A DNA stretch of 64,000 nt from Kordia algicida OT-1 (GCF_000154725.1 NZ_DS544873.1:2555397-2619396); one strand, 5' to 3'. Shown: positions 44,935-56,400, numbered from the stretch's first letter. Translations and numbers: made by a program. The notes: generated from the letters alone by a model not told the origin.

Positions 44935-45491
44935 CGGAAGAAATTCAAAAAACTTTTGACGAACTGCAATTGGGAAACACCATTTTATATCCTACGGATA
45001 CGGTTTGGGGATTGGGTTGCGATGCGACAAATTCGGAAGCTGTTGCTAAAATTTACCAACTCAAAAATCGTGAAGAAAGCAAAGCGTTAATTTGTTTGGT
45101 CAGTGATATTCGTATGTTGGAACGTTATGTAGAAAACATTCCTGATGTTACATACGACTTGCTGGAAGCTGCCAACAGACCAACGACCATTATTTACGAT
45201 AATCCTGTAGGAATTGCCAAAAACTTAGTCGCTGCCGATAATACACTTGCTATTCGTATTCCTGATGATAAATTTTGTCAAAAACTCATTCGTAAATTCA
45301 AACGACCAATTGTTTCTACTTCTGCGAATATTAGCGGACAACCGACACCGAAATCTTTTGATGAAATCAGCAATGAAATCAAAACCAATGTCGATTATAT
45401 TGTCAATTTAAAAGATGATAAAAAAGCGGTAAAACCTTCTACGATCATTCAATTGCGATCAAACGGAGAAATTAAGATCATTAGAAGTTAG
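44931..45491 (+). CDS. L-threonylcarbamoyladenylate synthase (Sua5/YciO/YrdC family)
   Basis: A 186-residue protein of YrdC fold. 'ILYPTDTVWGLGCDA' near 19-33 and 'KNREESKAL' near 46-54 bind ATP and threonine. 'STSANISGQPTP' near 133-144 is the hallmark. It makes threonylcarbamoyl-AMP for the t6A37 modification of tRNAs reading ANN codons. Length suits the short TsaC type without a Sua5 C-domain. Co-translated with the GT2 gene by 4-bp overlap. Confidence 0.92.
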   Translation: MTEEIQKTFDELQLGNTILYPTDTVWGLGCDATNSEAVAKIYQLKNREESKALICLVSDIRMLERYVENIPDVTYDLLEAANRPTTIIYDNPVGIAKNLVAADNTLAIRIPDDKFCQKLIRKFKRPIVSTSANISGQPTPKSFDEISNEIKTNVDYIVNLKDDKKAVKPSTIIQLRSNGEIKIIRS

Positions 45492-45910
45492 TTTTTATTA
45501 TTCGTTGTTTGTTTTTTGTTATTTCATCTCGGCTATACTCGATGTAACAGTTGTTTGGAAAATGTTTGTGTTAGTTTATAAATCAAAACATAAACCATTA
45601 AACTTATAAACTCTTAAACTTAGATTTTTCGTTTTCTGTGGATTCATTCATCATGACTTTAAACTGTACTTGTTACAACACTAATTCCTAACACCAAATA
45701 CCTGATTCAAAACGTCATTGCGAACGCAGTGAAGCAATCTGCTTCTTTTTAACCTGTTTCGTACTTTGAATAATAATTCAAAATTTAACATTACTAATTT
45801 GATATTTTAGCTTCGTTACCCAGGAATCATAACATACGCTTATAAACTTTTTCAGAGATTATTCTAATAGTTGATTACATTTATAATGTTACACTGTAAG
45901 GTTATAAATT
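45492..45910. repeat. Intergenic region with REP-like repeats
   Basis: No gene. It contains CATCTCGGCTATACTCGATGT near 45525, and ACGTCATTGCGAACGCAGTG followed by AAGCAATCTGCTTCT at about 45713-45746. The second is the clearest full-length member of the dispersed family seen in this window. It also has ATAAACTTATAAAC-like runs. Confidence 0.65.
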
Positions 45911-46285
45911 ATGGCAAATATTATTCACAAAAAAGAAAGCTATCAAATTATTGGTGCGTTATTTAATGTCTATAACAACTTAGGAAGTGGTTTTTCAGAA
46001 ATAGTTTACAAAGACGCTTTAGAGTATGAATTCAAGCTTTTAGATATTCCTTTTGAAAGAGAAAAACAATATGATGTTGCCTATAGAGATATCATTCTAA
46101 AACATAAATTTTATGCAGATTTTGTCGTTTTCAATAAAATAATTCTGGAAGTAAAAACAGTAACAAACTTACATGAAAAACATTTTGGGCAATGTCTCAA
46201 CTATTTAAAAGTCTCAAAATGTAAACTTGCTATTTTAGCAAATTTTCACGAAGAATTACTAGATCATCGTAGAGTTGTTTTGTAA
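45911..46285 (+). CDS. GxxExxY protein (PD-(D/E)XK nuclease superfamily)
   Basis: A 124-residue protein. The name-giving 'GSGFSEIVY' motif is near residues 23-31. 'YADFVVFNKIILEVKTV' (near 73-89) is the nuclease-like D ... E-x-K catalytic pattern, here intact. 'HFGQCLNYLKVS' follows as usual. The family's function is unknown; members are often found singly among repeats. It stands alone between two repeat-rich gaps. Confidence 0.88.
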   Translation: MANIIHKKESYQIIGALFNVYNNLGSGFSEIVYKDALEYEFKLLDIPFEREKQYDVAYRDIILKHKFYADFVVFNKIILEVKTVTNLHEKHFGQCLNYLKVSKCKLAILANFHEELLDHRRVVL

Positions 46286-46523
46286 AATTTAAAACAAAAC
46301 TCTTACCATAAATTCACGAATTTTTGATTGATTATCAAAGAACATTTACCAAAACTCTTAGAGAATTTGTAAAATAACTTAAAAATAAAAATGGTTGAAA
46401 CAAAATAAATTCTTGCATTGATTTTTAAATCGTGAATCAAAACTCTTACCACGAATTCACTAATTTTTAGTTTCTACTCTTAAAAAAATCATCAAGTCAA
46501 ACTAAAAAACTTAAAATACTCTT

Positions 46524-46763
46524 AACTCCAAAGCCTAAACTCAGCATGCACAAGACAGCAATCGAAACAATTCGTGAACATTCAAACACAACAGTAAGCT
46601 CAAAAAATCAATTCGTGAATTCGTGACTAAAAGAAAAGAAACTAAGTCAATCTTCTATCCAAAGTCCAAACTCAGCATACACAAAACAGCAATCGAAATC
46701 AATTCGTGAATATTCAAACGCAACAGTAAACAAAAAACAATTCGTGAATTCGTGACTAAAAAA
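46524..46763. repeat. 131-bp imperfect tandem duplication
   Basis: Two copies (46524-46634 and 46655-46763) share AAACTCAGCATxCACAA, CAGCAATCGAAA, GTGAAxATTCAAAC and the end CAATTCGTGAATTCGTGACT. They differ at scattered positions. The gap before them (46286-46523) holds further fragments of the end unit, near 46309 and 46450. No gene is seen, and the copies contain no full ORF. Confidence 0.85.
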
Positions 46764-46778
46764 TATCGAAAACATTCG

Positions 46779-46786
46779 TAAATTTG
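46779..46786 (+). promoter_or_regulatory. Candidate -7 element for the CCA gene
   Basis: TAAATTTG fits TAnnTTTG and is followed by GCAGTCCAATT. An almost identical TAAATTTGCAATCCAATT lies at 49260 before the pRiA4b gene. It is 20 bp before the ATG. Confidence 0.4.
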
Positions 46787-46806
46787 CAGTCCAATTACAG
46801 TACCGC

Positions 46807-48231
46807 ATGAATTACAAAGAAGCTTTACAACTCGATATATTTTCAACCATTTCCAAAGCAGCAACAGAATTACAACTAGAAACCTATGTAATTGGTGGTT
46901 TTGTACGTGATTTTCTCCTAAAACGTGGCGATGCTAAAGATATTGACGTTGTAGCTGTAGGAAGTGGCATCGAGCTTGCCAAAAAAGTAGCTTCACTCCT
47001 ACCGAACAAACCCAAAGTACAGGTTTTTAAAAACTATGGAACTGCCATGGTAAAAACCAAAGAAATTGAAGTAGAATTTGTCGGTGCACGAAAAGAAAGT
47101 TACGAACGCGGCAGTAGAAATCCTGCGGTAGAAAATGGCACATTGCAAGATGACCAAAATCGTCGTGACTTTTCTATCAATGCCATGGCGTTGAGTTTAA
47201 ACGAAAAAACTTTTGGAGATTTGCTTGATCCGTTTGGTGGCTTAGAAGATTTAAAGAATAAGCGAATCGTTACACCATTAGATCCAGATATTACCTATTC
47301 AGATGATCCATTGCGAATGATGCGCGCCATACGCTTTGCTACACAGTTAGATTTTAAAATTGATCCAGTTTCGTTAGAAGCGATCACTAGAAATTCAGAT
47401 CGAATCAAAATTATTTCAAAAGAACGTATTGTTGTTGAGCTGAATAAAATTCTAATGAGCAACAAACCTTCTATTGGATTTATTCTATTAGAAAAAACAA
47501 AACTACTACCATACATTTTGCCTGAATTATCAGCCTTAAAAGGAATTGATGAAATTGAAGGACAAAAACATAAAGACAATTTTTATCACACATTGGAAGT
47601 CGTTGACAATATCTGTCCGCATACCGACAATGTTTGGTTGCGCTGGGCAGCATTGCTACACGACATCGGAAAAGCACCAACAAAACGTTTTAGCAAAAAA
47701 GTAGGTTGGACATTTCACGGACATGAATTTGTTGGTGGAAAAATGGTACACAAACTGTTCAAGCGTTTGCACATGCCACTGAATGAAAAAGTAAAATATG
47801 TGCAAAAATTAGTCATGATGAGTTCGCGACCAATTGTACTTTCGCAAGATGGCGTCACCGATTCTGCTGTAAGACGTTTGGTATTTGATGCTAGCGATCA
47901 TGTAGAAGATTTAATGACTCTTTGCGAAGCAGATATCACCACGAAAAACCCAAGGAAGTTTGAAAGATATCATAACAACTTTAAAATTGTTCGTGAAAAA
48001 ATTGTGGAAGTTGAAGAACGCGATCAAGTGCGTAATTTTCAGCCGCCAGTTTCTGGGGAAGAAATTATGGAAACGTTCAACTTGAAACCTTCCCGAGAAA
48101 TCGGAATTATTAAAGATGCAATCAAAGAAGCCATTTTAGAAGGCGAAATTCCGAACGAATACGAAGCGGCACATGCGTATATGATTGTTAAAGGAAAAGA
48201 ATTAGGATTAGTAGAAAATACCGAAAAATGA
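46807..48231 (+). CDS. cca: CCA tRNA nucleotidyltransferase with HD domain
   Basis: A 474-residue class II CCA-adding enzyme. The head has '[14 protein letters not shown]' near 29-42 and the catalytic DID within 'KDIDVVAVG'. '[11 protein letters not shown]' (near 119-129) and 'EDLKNKRIV' follow, with '[15 protein letters not shown]' in the neck. The C-terminal HD domain has '[11 protein letters not shown]' near 290. It adds or repairs the 3' CCA end of tRNAs; the HD part may have phosphatase activity. Its stop overlaps the heme A synthase start by 4 bp. Confidence 0.95.
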   Translation: MNYKEALQLDIFSTISKAATELQLETYVIGGFVRDFLLKRGDAKDIDVVAVGSGIELAKKVASLLPNKPKVQVFKNYGTAMVKTKEIEVEFVGARKESYERGSRNPAVENGTLQDDQNRRDFSINAMALSLNEKTFGDLLDPFGGLEDLKNKRIVTPLDPDITYSDDPLRMMRAIRFATQLDFKIDPVSLEAITRNSDRIKIISKERIVVELNKILMSNKPSIGFILLEKTKLLPYILPELSALKGIDEIEGQKHKDNFYHTLEVVDNICPHTDNVWLRWAALLHDIGKAPTKRFSKKVGWTFHGHEFVGGKMVHKLFKRLHMPLNEKVKYVQKLVMMSSRPIVLSQDGVTDSAVRRLVFDASDHVEDLMTLCEADITTKNPRKFERYHNNFKIVREKIVEVEERDQVRNFQPPVSGEEIMETFNLKPSREIGIIKDAIKEAILEGEIPNEYEAAHAYMIVKGKELGLVENTEK

Positions 48232-49262
48232 AAAAGCATTTCAACACCATTGCCAAAGTCACATTAATTCTTGTATACCTTGTTATTATTGCGGGCGCAG
48301 TGGTTCGAATGACAGGAAGTGGAATGGGTTGCCCAGATTGGCCAAAATGTTTTGGATATTACATTCCGCCAACGGAAGAAGCACAACTACAATGGCACCC
48401 AAATCATTTTTATGAAGATGGAATGGTCATTATTGTCGATGAAGCTCTGCAAGTTGCCAAAGAAGATTTTACCACAACCACAAGTTTTAACGCTGAAAAC
48501 TGGGAACCGTATACCAAACATGATTATGCTATTTTTAACGCGTTTCATACGTGGGTAGAATACATCAATCGCTTGTTTGGTGCACTAGCGGGATTGGCAA
48601 CATTAGTATTGTTAATTGGTTCATGTTGGTATTGGCGCGAAAAGAAAATCATCACACTACTTTCGTTATTTACGGTTTTAGGTATGGGATTCCAAGCTTG
48701 GTTGGGAAAAACGGTAGTCGATTCAAACTTGGCGCCGTTTAAAATTACCATTCACATGATAATGGCACTCGTTATTGTTGCCGCCTTATTGTACATTGTA
48801 CATGCGACTTCCACAAAAGTAAGGACACACAAAAAAGACGGAATCTTTACAAAATTACTATACGTTTCTATTGTATTAACGCTCATTCAAATTGTACTCG
48901 GAACACAAGTACGACAGTTTGTAGACGAGCAAATTCACACACTTGGAGAAGAAAGCAAATCCTTATGGTTGGCAACTCCTGAGTTGGATTTTTATGTGCA
49001 TCGATCATTTTCGGTTGTTGTTTTGTTGGTTAATGTTTGGTTATTTTATCATTTCAAAAAACTACAATTAGGTTTCAAAAAAGTGAATTGGGTAATGATT
49101 TTATTGGTATTAGAAATCATTTCGGGAATTGCCATGTATTACTTCGATTTCCCGTTTGGAACACAAACCATACACATCGTTTTAGCCACAATATTATTCG
49201 GAATTCAATTTTATCTTATCTTAGAAGCAAATAAAGCACGAAACAATGCAGAAAGTTTGTAA
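48228..49262 (+). CDS. Heme A synthase (COX15/CtaA family)
   Basis: A 344-residue membrane protein with about eight TM helices in two four-helix halves. '[21 protein letters not shown]' (about 22-42) is the family signature start. The conserved His residues occur in each half: '[11 protein letters not shown]', '[10 protein letters not shown]', '[10 protein letters not shown]' and '[10 protein letters not shown]'. It oxidises heme O to heme A for cytochrome aa3-type oxidases. It is co-translated with cca by a 4-bp overlap. Confidence 0.93.
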   Translation: MKKHFNTIAKVTLILVYLVIIAGAVVRMTGSGMGCPDWPKCFGYYIPPTEEAQLQWHPNHFYEDGMVIIVDEALQVAKEDFTTTTSFNAENWEPYTKHDYAIFNAFHTWVEYINRLFGALAGLATLVLLIGSCWYWREKKIITLLSLFTVLGMGFQAWLGKTVVDSNLAPFKITIHMIMALVIVAALLYIVHATSTKVRTHKKDGIFTKLLYVSIVLTLIQIVLGTQVRQFVDEQIHTLGEESKSLWLATPELDFYVHRSFSVVVLLVNVWLFYHFKKLQLGFKKVNWVMILLVLEIISGIAMYYFDFPFGTQTIHIVLATILFGIQFYLILEANKARNNAESL

Positions 49263-49289
49263 ATTTGCAATCCAATTTTTTTAACGAGC

Positions 49290-49802
49290 ATGATTTATAG
49301 ATTCAGAGTAATACTAGACGCAACCGAAGACATCTTTAGAGACATTGAAATTCAGGAAGATGCAACGTTTGAAGACTTCAACAATGCCATTACACAAGCA
49401 TTTGGGTTTGACGGAATGGAAATGGCGTCTTTTTATGTAAGTGATGATGAATGGAATCAAGGAGAAGAAATTTCGCAATTTGATATGAGCGAAGGACAAG
49501 ATTCTGTTCGATTGATGAACGAAACGACCTTAGATGGTGTTCTCTCGGAAGACCAAACACGCTTGATTTACGTGTATGATTTCTTGAATATGTGGACGTT
49601 TTTGGTTGAACTTGCTGAAATTGCAGCACCTATTAACGGACAATCATATCCAAACTTGTTATTTTCTCACGGAATTCTTCCAGATAGTGCACCAGAAAAG
49701 AATTTTGAAGCAGACGAAGATCCGTATGGCTTTAATGACAATGAAGACGATCTCGACATTAATGACTATGATAGTTTAAACTTTGATGAAAACTGGAACT
49801 AG
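49290..49802 (+). CDS. Plasmid pRiA4b ORF-3 family protein
   Basis: A 170-residue acidic protein. 'YRFRVILDATEDIFRDIEI' starts the beta-grasp-like fold, and 'FEDFNNAITQAFGFDGMEMASFYV' is the family's core helix-strand unit. 'LIYVYDFLNMWTFLVEL' is the second mark. The final 30 residues are Asp/Glu/Asn-rich. Function unknown. A -7-like TAAATTTG overlaps the end of the heme A synthase gene, 22 bp before the ATG. Confidence 0.85.
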   Translation: MIYRFRVILDATEDIFRDIEIQEDATFEDFNNAITQAFGFDGMEMASFYVSDDEWNQGEEISQFDMSEGQDSVRLMNETTLDGVLSEDQTRLIYVYDFLNMWTFLVELAEIAAPINGQSYPNLLFSHGILPDSAPEKNFEADEDPYGFNDNEDDLDINDYDSLNFDENWN

Positions 49803-50028
49803 CTTCGACAAGCTCAGCTACCCAGTTTCGACGAACTCAGCTGCTCAGTTTTCTGTAGTTTAGTAAAAAATTTGGGGCGTTCCTACTTTATCTTGCTTAG
49901 GCAATACAAAGTAGTCAGGCTTTCGGCTGTATCTTTTTGATTTTGTCATTGTGAGACACATTACAGTAATGTTGTAACAAGTTGCTAAAAAGAAGCTGAT
50001 TACTTCGTCGCTTACTCCTCGTAATGAC
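49803..50028. repeat. Repeat-rich intergenic region
   Basis: Begins with GCTTCGACAAGCTCAGCT, then a near copy (TTTCGACGAACTCAGCTG). A REP-like element runs from GTCATTGTGAG (49945) to CTCGTAATGAC (ending 50028), with imperfect inverted ends. No gene is visible up to the start at 50164. Confidence 0.7.
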
Positions 50029-50163
50029 ATATTAAAGTAAAAAGGATGTCGCCTCTATCCTTAACGCCAGAGTTCCTAAGAAATTCGGAATTTTAATGAA
50101 ACGAGTACCATCCCACGAAAGTGGCAACAAAAAAACACAAAGAATAAAAAATATACACCTATA

Positions 50164-51222
50164 ATGATTAATTTATATAGTGCACAAGTAGATTCCTTAT
50201 CTATTCATAAAGTAGGAAATAAAAGCAGAAATGAGAATGTATTTCTTTCGGCAGAACCGTATCAATTAACGGATGAAATTACGCCATTGTTAAAAGAATA
50301 CTTTTTCAAACCTTTTAGAGAAAAAGAGGAAAATTACTTTCAGTTTACCAATGAAGTCGATTTAGAATTCAATCAGTTGTACGCAATTGTTACAGCGATT
50401 TTTAACGATCCTGCTACTGTACATGAAAATTCAAAAAAGATTGCTTCTTTGTTATTTGAACAATCGCAACATCCACACATAAAAAGTGGTGAAGTGTATG
50501 TAGGACATTTTGAAAATGTGGTAATTGATAATGAAAAAGTTGATGCCATCGGGATTTTTAAATCGGAGATTAAGAACGATTTCCTTCAGTTTGAGGAAAA
50601 AGGAAGCAACTTAGATGTTTTACTACAACAAGGAGTTTCTTTAAATAAATTGGACAAAGGTTGTATTGTATTTAATGTTAAAAGAGAAGAAGGCTACAAA
50701 ATTCTCTCGGTAGATAGTAATAAATATGACACTAAATATTGGTTAGATCATTTTTTGGGCGTAGATGTTTTTGAAGATGAAAACTTTTACACCAAAAAGT
50801 ATTTAAAGTTCTGTCAAAACTTTGCCAAAGATGTTGTTTTTCCTGCGGAAGATAAGAAGGAAGAAGTAATGTTTATGAACAGAGCAGTGAATCATTTTGC
50901 TAAGAATGACGATTTTGAAGAAACAGCATTTTTAAATGATGTGATTGAAAATCCTGATTTGATTCCTGAGTTTAAACATTATAAAGTAGAAAAAGGTCCA
51001 AAATATAGCATTGAAGACGTTTCGGAATTTCCAATTGCCAACAAAGCAGTTTCTTCAGCTAGAAAAAGTATCAAAAACACGATTAGTTTGGATACGAATA
51101 TTCAGATAAAGATGGACTTTATCAACCCAGAATCGGCAGAGAAATTCGTCGAAAAAGGTTGGGATGAAGAAAAGCAGATGTATTATTATTTGGTATATTT
51201 CAATAAAGAGCAAAAAGCGTAA
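50164..51222 (+). CDS. Nucleoid-associated protein (NdpA/YejK family)
   Basis: A 352-residue soluble protein matching the 37-kDa nucleoid-associated family. Typical are the opening 'SLSIHKVGNKSRNENVFLS', the 'GEVYVGHFENVVID' strand pair near 110-123, and 'FLGVDVFEDENFYTKKYLKFCQNF' near 200-223. It binds DNA in the nucleoid in E. coli; the role in Bacteroidota is not established. It has its own terminator. Confidence 0.85.
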   Translation: MINLYSAQVDSLSIHKVGNKSRNENVFLSAEPYQLTDEITPLLKEYFFKPFREKEENYFQFTNEVDLEFNQLYAIVTAIFNDPATVHENSKKIASLLFEQSQHPHIKSGEVYVGHFENVVIDNEKVDAIGIFKSEIKNDFLQFEEKGSNLDVLLQQGVSLNKLDKGCIVFNVKREEGYKILSVDSNKYDTKYWLDHFLGVDVFEDENFYTKKYLKFCQNFAKDVVFPAEDKKEEVMFMNRAVNHFAKNDDFEETAFLNDVIENPDLIPEFKHYKVEKGPKYSIEDVSEFPIANKAVSSARKSIKNTISLDTNIQIKMDFINPESAEKFVEKGWDEEKQMYYYLVYFNKEQKA

Positions 51223-51243
51223 TGCTTTCATTCGATCATAACA

Positions 51244-51280
51244 AAATCCCTTATTCTATATATTGAGTAAGGGATTTTTT
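51244..51280 (+). terminator. Rho-independent terminator
   Basis: AAATCCCTTA (51244-51253) pairs with TAAGGGATTT (51268-51277), followed by TTT. It follows the nucleoid-associated gene by about 20 bp. Confidence 0.85.
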
Positions 51281-51418
51281 ATGAAATAATATTTAGTTAA
51301 TACTGCGCAAAAATCAGTTTTTATAAAAAATCCAATTTAAAAAGCTTTCGTTATCTTGTGTAACAATTTTTAATTTGAGTCGTCAACTATATACAATCAA
51401 TCAAAAAACTAAATTATA

Positions 51419-52321
51419 TTGAAAACTATTCTCACACTGCAAAACCTTAGTAAAAATTACGGGTATGTTAAAGCAGTACAAGACTTATCGTTCACAATAG
51501 AAAAAGGAAATGTTTATGGTATTTTAGGACCCAATGGAAGTGGAAAATCTACTACGTTAGGAATGGTCTTGAATGTGGTAAATAAAACTTCTGGAAAATT
51601 TCATTGGTTCGATGGCAACGTAGCCGTGCACGATGCTTTGAAAAAAGTAGGTGCCATTATTGAACGTCCAAATTTTTATCCGTATATGTCTGCTTACGAC
51701 AATTTGAAACTTGTTTGTAAGATAAAGAATGTATCTGTAGCTAAAATTGATGAAAAACTAGCAGTTGTAGGACTTTTGGAGCGTAAAAACAGCAAATTCC
51801 GAACTTATTCTTTAGGAATGAAACAACGTTTGGCAATTGCTTCTGCCCTGTTGAATGATCCTGAAATTTTAATTTTGGATGAACCTACCAACGGATTAGA
51901 TCCGCAAGGAATTCATCAAATTAGAGAGATTATTAAGGAAATTGCCGCACAAGGAACAACAATTTTATTGGCTTCTCACCTTTTGGATGAGGTTGAAAAA
52001 GTATGTTCACATGTGGTCATTTTAAGAAAAGGACAAAAGATTTATTCGGGTCGTGTAGACGAAATGGTTGCGAGTCAAGGATTTTTTGAATTGCAAACCG
52101 AAAAAGAAGATCAATTAATTTCGTTTTTAGAACAAGATGCTTCTTTTGGAACCATTAAAAAAGAGGATGATAAAATTATTGCCTTTTTGACAGCGCCATT
52201 GAGTGCCGCTGATTTTAATCAAAAAATGTTTAATCAAGGCATTGTTTTATCGCACTTAGTAAAGCGTAAAGAAAGCTTGGAAGAGCAATTCTTAATCCTT
52301 ACTGAAAACCAATCTAATTAA
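51419..52321 (+). CDS. ABC transporter ATP-binding protein
   Basis: A 300-residue ATPase. Walker A is GPNGSGKST near 37-45, the signature is 'YSLGMKQRLAIA' near 136, Walker B is 'LILDEPTNGLD' near 155-165, and a switch His occurs in 'LASHLLDEVEK'. The C-terminal 80 residues are a DrrA/CcmA-type tail. The start is TTG at 51419 with an AT-rich leader. It pairs with the permease gene 18 bp downstream, giving a small two-gene exporter of the ABC-2 kind. The substrate is unknown; bacitracin-like peptides or lipids are possible. Confidence 0.93.
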   Translation: MKTILTLQNLSKNYGYVKAVQDLSFTIEKGNVYGILGPNGSGKSTTLGMVLNVVNKTSGKFHWFDGNVAVHDALKKVGAIIERPNFYPYMSAYDNLKLVCKIKNVSVAKIDEKLAVVGLLERKNSKFRTYSLGMKQRLAIASALLNDPEILILDEPTNGLDPQGIHQIREIIKEIAAQGTTILLASHLLDEVEKVCSHVVILRKGQKIYSGRVDEMVASQGFFELQTEKEDQLISFLEQDASFGTIKKEDDKIIAFLTAPLSAADFNQKMFNQGIVLSHLVKRKESLEEQFLILTENQSN

Positions 52322-52339
52322 TTTTATCCTTCAACGATT

Positions 52340-53170
52340 ATGATCCGTTTATTACAAATAGAATTCCAAAAACTATGGCAAAATAAAATGAGTAAAGTAT
52401 TAATTTACATCTCTTTTATTTTACCATTTTCCATATTGATCCTTTCTTCATTGAAAATTAATTTTTTCGGGTATTTCACCTTAGATTTATCGGAAACTAA
52501 AATCTTTGAATTTCCATACATCTGGCACATTACAACCTATTTTGTTGCCTATTTTAAAATATTCTTTGCCATTATTGTAGTATTTATGATTGGAAATGAA
52601 TACAGCAACAGAACACTAAAACAGAATCTTATTGACGGACTGAGTAAGAAAGAATTTGTTCTTTCTAAATTCACATTCATCATTTCATATTGTCTTTTAA
52701 TGACACTTGTTGTATTTATCATTACACTTATTATAGGTATGTTTAATACACCTTCGCAAGATATTTATTTTGACACTGTTTTTAGCAGTTCGGAATTTAT
52801 TGTTGCTTATTTCTTTAAAATACTCGCATTCTTTAGTTTCTGCTTATTTGCTGCTGTATTAGCAAAACGATCTGTATTTGCATTAGCAGTATTATTTATT
52901 GTAAATATTATTGAATGGATTGCGTATTTATTGTTGCGATTCAAATTCTTTGATGAACAAACGGCAGATGGTATTGCACAGTTTTTTCCATTTACATCCA
53001 TGTATAATTTAATAGAAGAACCAGCATCAAGAATTGTACGTTTGCATGCACCTACAAATACCATCGTAACCGATTACACTTTGTATTGGCATGAAATTGC
53101 TATTGCCGCAGGATGGATCTTTTTATTCATCTTTTTCTCTTACAGATTGTTAAAACGACGAGATTTATAA
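52340..53170 (+). CDS. ABC transporter permease (ABC-2 type)
   Basis: A 276-residue membrane protein with six TM helices, near 20-40, 65-87, 115-140, 155-180, 185-205 and 245-265. 'EYSNRTLKQNLIDGLSKKEFVLSKF' between TM2 and TM3 is the coupling helix characteristic of ABC-2 permeases. It follows its ATPase by 18 bp and the pair ends at a strong terminator. Confidence 0.88.
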   Translation: MIRLLQIEFQKLWQNKMSKVLIYISFILPFSILILSSLKINFFGYFTLDLSETKIFEFPYIWHITTYFVAYFKIFFAIIVVFMIGNEYSNRTLKQNLIDGLSKKEFVLSKFTFIISYCLLMTLVVFIITLIIGMFNTPSQDIYFDTVFSSSEFIVAYFFKILAFFSFCLFAAVLAKRSVFALAVLFIVNIIEWIAYLLLRFKFFDEQTADGIAQFFPFTSMYNLIEEPASRIVRLHAPTNTIVTDYTLYWHEIAIAAGWIFLFIFFSYRLLKRRDL

Positions 53171-53203
53171 CAAAATAGTATATAAAACCACTAGATTTTA
53201 CAG

Positions 53204-53230
53204 AAAGAGCGAAGCATTTCGCTCTTTTTT
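53204..53230 (+). terminator. Rho-independent terminator
   Basis: AAAGAGCGAA (53204-53213) pairs perfectly with TTCGCTCTTT (53218-53227) and is followed by more T. Ends the ABC operon. Confidence 0.9.
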
Positions 53231-53477
53231 TCGTTGTAATTAGTATCTTTACCAACTGTTGAGTAGTTTAAAATTGCTATGGAATATCTCGCTATAAAAA
53301 TGCCATCATCCCTCAATAACAATTCAACTTTGGCAGCTTTTATAAATTGTTATTTCAAAACATACTCACTTTAAGAAAAAGAACAAATCTCAAAATCATA
53401 AAATAATAATTCTATAAAAGAGTTATTACAGTGGATTATTGAGCATTTTTTATGCTTTAGAAAAATATCAATTACAG

Positions 53478-56400
53478 ATGAAAAAACTTTTACTATTCAT
53501 TTTTACAGTATTACCATTAGTACTATTTGCACAAGGCGAAGCTGCAAACTGGTATTTTGGTCAAAATGCAGGATTACAATTTGATCCCGATACTGGAAAT
53601 GTAACTGCCGTTACCAATGGAAGTTTAAACACCTTAGAAGGTTGTGCTTCTATCTCAAACACAGATGGCGATTTATTGTTCTATACAGATGGAATTACAG
53701 TTTGGAATAGAAACCACTTAATTATGACCAACGGAACTGGTTTAAATGGAGACAGTTCAAGTACATCATCAGCGCTAATTGTTCCAAAACCGCAAGACCC
53801 AAACATTTACTATATCTTCACAGTTGACGAACCACATCACAACGATGGTGGTGTCAATAATGGACTAAATTATACGGTTGTTGATATGACTGATGGAATT
53901 GGTTTTGTAGACAATGCGCAAAAAAATGTTCCATTAATTACATACGATACAACTGACACGCAAGAAACACGTTTTAAATGTTCTGAAAAAATCTCTGCGG
54001 TAAAAAGTGCAGACTGTGAATCTTTTTGGGTTTTAACACATTTTATTGACAATTTCTATGCTTTCAAAATTGATGCTGTAGGTGTTGATACTACGCCTGT
54101 AATAAGTAATACGCCTACTGTAGTTCCTATTTCAGGATATCGTAGAAATGCACTTGGTTACTTAAAAGCTTCTCCACAAGGAGATAAATTAGCTGCAGCT
54201 CATTTAGGATTAACAACTGTTGAAGGTGGAAACGGTCCTGGAAAAATAATGTTATACGACTTTGACAACAGTACTGGAATTGTAAGCAATGAATTAGAAT
54301 TGTATGATGGCGATTCACCATATGGTGTCGAATTTTCACCAGAAGCAACAAAACTATATGCTACTGTTGGCTTAGGCGATAGCGGTGGCGGAAATAGTTT
54401 ACTACTACAATACGACTTATTAGCAGCAGATATTCCTGCTTCACAATTTACCATAAACAACTCATCTGTTTTCTCAGCTGGAGCCGTTCAAGTAGGAATT
54501 GACGGAAAAATATACCGTGCACTACTCGATTTTAGTAACACAGCAAACACAGGACGCTTTTTAGGTGTCATTGAAAATCCAGAAGCAGATGGTGCAGCCG
54601 TCATTTACAATCAAAATGGAATCTTATTAGACATTACAAACACAAACTCTAATCTTTCTAGAATTGGACTTCCGCCGTTTATTCAGTCTTTATTTGCTAC
54701 ACCAATTGATATTATTCGTAACGGAGTTTCTACAACAGAATTATCGTTGTGTACAACACAAAATTATACGCTTATGGCGGATGATATTCCTGGCGCAACT
54801 TACACATGGACGTTTGAAGGAAATCCACTTGCCGAAACCAGTTTTCAGCTAAACCTTACCAACGTAACACTAGCAGATGCAGGATTGTATGAAGTACAAA
54901 TAGAACAAAACAATGGTGAATGCCCATTAATGGGTGAAGCTACTGTTTCTATATTTACAACACCTACAGCAAATCCTATTGAAGATCAACTTATCTGCGA
55001 TGACAACAATGACGGTTTCTCTACACTAGATCTAGATGCAATTACAACACTTGTTTTAGGAACACAAGATGGAATGCAGTTTACAACTACGTATCATTCT
55101 AGTCAAGATGATGCTGACATGAACATGAATCCATTAACATCACCATACACAAACCAAGTTGCTTACCAATTAGAAACTATTTTTGTTCGTATAGAAAATA
55201 ACGACAATACAGATTGTTTTGACACAATTACATTTGACTTTGATGTATTCGATCAACCTACGGCAAATGCTGTTCTAGACTATGAACTTTGTGATGATGA
55301 CGCAGATGGCGACGACACAAATGGATTCACAACCTTCGACCTTTCTACAATTGATGCCGAAGTACTAGGCACTCAAGACATGATGCAATTCAACATTATG
55401 TATTACGCCAACGAAATGGATGCTAATGATTCCATGAATGTATTATCAACAACGTACACAAACACAACCGCAGGCGGAAATCCTGTCGTAGCACGTATTG
55501 AAAATGTTGACAATCCAGCTTGTTACAGTTTGGTAACATTTAATGTAGTGGTAAATCCACTTCCTATTATCATGCAACCTGTCGCTTTAAGTCAATGTGA
55601 TGATGATACAGACGGTTTATCAGATTTTAATCTAACTGAAGCAAACTCGTTACTTTCCAATGATTCCGATAACGAAACATTCACGTATTACACAAATTTA
55701 ACGGATGCACAAAATGCAACAAATCCAATAATAAATGATACAGCCTACAATAGTGGAAACGGCGGACAAGTCTTTGCACGAATAGTAACCGTAAACGGAT
55801 GTTTCCGAACAGGAGAAGTAAACCTAATAGTGGCAGCAACTCAAATTCCAAGTACATTTCAATTAGACTACGAAGTCTGTGATGATGACGAAATTGATGG
55901 AGACAATACCAACGGAATTGCTACGTTTGACTTTAGTGATGCGGATGCACAAATCAACGCACTATTCACAGCTACTGGACAAACACTAACCATAACTTAT
56001 TACGAAAACTTTGCGGATGCATTAGCGGAAGAAAATGCAATTCCAGACATCAGCAACCATAGAAATGATGCTTCTCCAAATGTTCAAAACATTGTTGTTC
56101 GTGTAGACAGTGATGCAAACAATGCATGTTTAGGTTTAGGCGAACACATCACATTAACAGTAAATCCGTTACCAGATCAAAATACAATCACTGATTATGT
56201 GGTATGTAGTGATACTGCCAATCAATTCACATTCGATCTTACTACAAAAGATCCAGAAGTAATCAATGGGCAAGCAAATATTGACGTCACATATCATGAA
56301 ACTCAGGCGGAAGCAGATGCAAATACAGATGCAATAGCAAGTCCTTACACTACATTTCCAAGAACAATATATGTTCGTGCAGAAAATACCGTAACAGGTT

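Noticed and set aside
53439-53477. TTG start for the first giant protein
   Set aside because: The ATG at 53478 gives a standard signal peptide; the extension would bury it.
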